DNA of 31,676 bases from Lentisphaerota bacterium. GTDB lineage: Bacteria; Verrucomicrobiota; Kiritimatiellia; RFP12; UBA1067. Each line of letters starts with the position of its first letter. Positions within the stretch are counted from its first letter, which is position 1. Location: contig SUVZ01000003.1 of assembly GCA_015061765.1 (NCBI GenBank), forward strand, positions 1 to 31,676. Reading direction: 5' to 3'. Below the pieces are notes generated by a model. The model saw only the letters and a program-made list of their open reading frames with translations, was not told the origin of the DNA and ran no database searches. Positions 31,227-31,676 of the stretch are shown one piece after another. The position numbers and the translations under genes are program-made.

Positions 31227-31676
31227 ATGGAAAAGGAGGGCAGATTGAAAGGGTGGCAAAGCGTTCGTCATTTTCTTTCGAATGATAGCGGGCCTTTTGC
31301 GCAGTTCGTAAAGTACGGCGTGATCGGCGTGCTTTCCACTTGCGTGCAGATGTTCGGCTTCTATCTGCTTGCCGCCACTTGCCTTAAGTGTCTTGGCTCG
31401 GATGACTGGGCCGTCCGTTTCGCAGGCCTTCCGCATGTGGAGGTGTCGGACGGGTTGCGCGCGTTCCGTGCCGCCGTCGCAACGGCGGGCGGGTTTGCGG
31501 TCGCGAACGTGTTCTGTTGGATGATGAACCGGCTATTCGTGTTCAAGCCAGGAAAATTTCGCTGGTATGTCGAGTTTGCCCTGTTTTTCGGTGTGGCCGC
31601 GCTCGCGACGGTCGTTGCGCTCGGGGCGCAGAGTCTGCTGATCAAGTATTTCGGGATGATGACGACCGCCGCGAGC
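31227..31676 (+). CDS. GtrA-family membrane protein, 5' part (cut by window end)
   Basis: The reading frame is open from ATG 31227 to the window end (150 codons), so the 3' end is outside. After a soluble start (FLSNDSGPFAQFVKYGVIG) come hydrophobic helices: VLSTCVQMFGFYLLAATC, ATAGGFAVANVFCWMMN (with the typical NRLFVFKPGKF end) and a third one FALFFGVAALATVVALG. F-V-x-Y-G-V-I-G and N-R-x-F-V-F are characteristic of GtrA/DPMS-type flippase-like proteins linked to polyprenyl-phosphate-sugar transfer or cell-envelope glycosylation. The function of this copy is not shown. The start is the predicted transcription start. Confidence 0.85.
   Translation, partial: MEKEGRLKGWQSVRHFLSNDSGPFAQFVKYGVIGVLSTCVQMFGFYLLAATCLKCLGSDDWAVRFAGLPHVEVSDGLRAFRAAVATAGGFAVANVFCWMMNRLFVFKPGKFRWYVEFALFFGVAALATVVALGAQSLLIKYFGMMTTAAS

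Overview
The window is GC-rich bacterial chromosome, densely packed with short gaps and many 4-8 bp gene overlaps. Almost everything lies on the + strand. The exceptions are a rubrerythrin gene, three tRNAs and a superoxide dismutase gene. The gene set suggests an anaerobic, diderm, polysaccharide-using bacterium: rubrerythrin plus Fe-type SOD, a ferredoxin-dependent 2-oxoacid oxidoreductase, a KDG-kinase-like PfkB next to an exported esterase, lipoproteins, a secreted beta-sandwich protein, and a Bacteroidetes-like ParC/GyrA. The style fits the PVC group, perhaps Kiritimatiellota or Lentisphaerota, but that placement is an impression rather than a demonstration. I see no IS element, prophage or CRISPR array.

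Layout. 1-1077: 3' part of a secreted beta-sandwich protein. 1090-1434: CxxCxxCC cluster protein. 1435-1720: intergenic region with a near-perfect 48-bp palindrome made of 11-bp-phased TTTTACAT units. 1721-7194: tight operon of a small membrane protein, a Whirly-like (ssDNA-binding fold?) protein, DUF2851, ComM/YifB, a short ComEC and YraN. 7276-7929: CinA C-terminal amidohydrolase. 7988-11178: partial Tad/Flp pilus locus (CpaB, FHA-CpaF, TadB). 11252-17393: RibBA, YchJ-like SEC-C protein, DeoC, a divergent RsmE paralogue and an AddA/RecB-like helicase-nuclease. 17481-19337: LRR lipoprotein and a NadD-HAD fusion. 19386-20566 (- strand): rubrerythrin with terminator, and a tRNA-Gly/Lys/Phe array with its promoter. 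20619-25334: M50 protease, PfkB kinase, exported esterase and canonical RsmE. 25427-27716: ParC with a structured leader. 27794-29081: ferredoxin and the alpha subunit of a 2-oxoacid oxidoreductase. 29083-30105: phytase-like secreted esterase. 30146-30301: possible small protein. 30337-31032 (-): SOD with an N-terminal export-like sequence. 31227-end: GtrA-family protein cut by the window edge.

Two themes stand out. First, about 9 kb (1859-11178) groups genes that all have links to DNA uptake or handling of incoming single strands: Whirly-like, ComM, ComEC without its usual nuclease domain, the nuclease-fold YraN directly after it, CinA and Tad pilus parts. This could be a natural-transformation island. 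Second, several transcription units start with the same extended -10 element (ATGGTANAAT) placed 7-8 nt before the start codon and lacking a Shine-Dalgarno. This predicts leaderless mRNAs at the head of operons, while internal genes keep ordinary ribosome binding sites.
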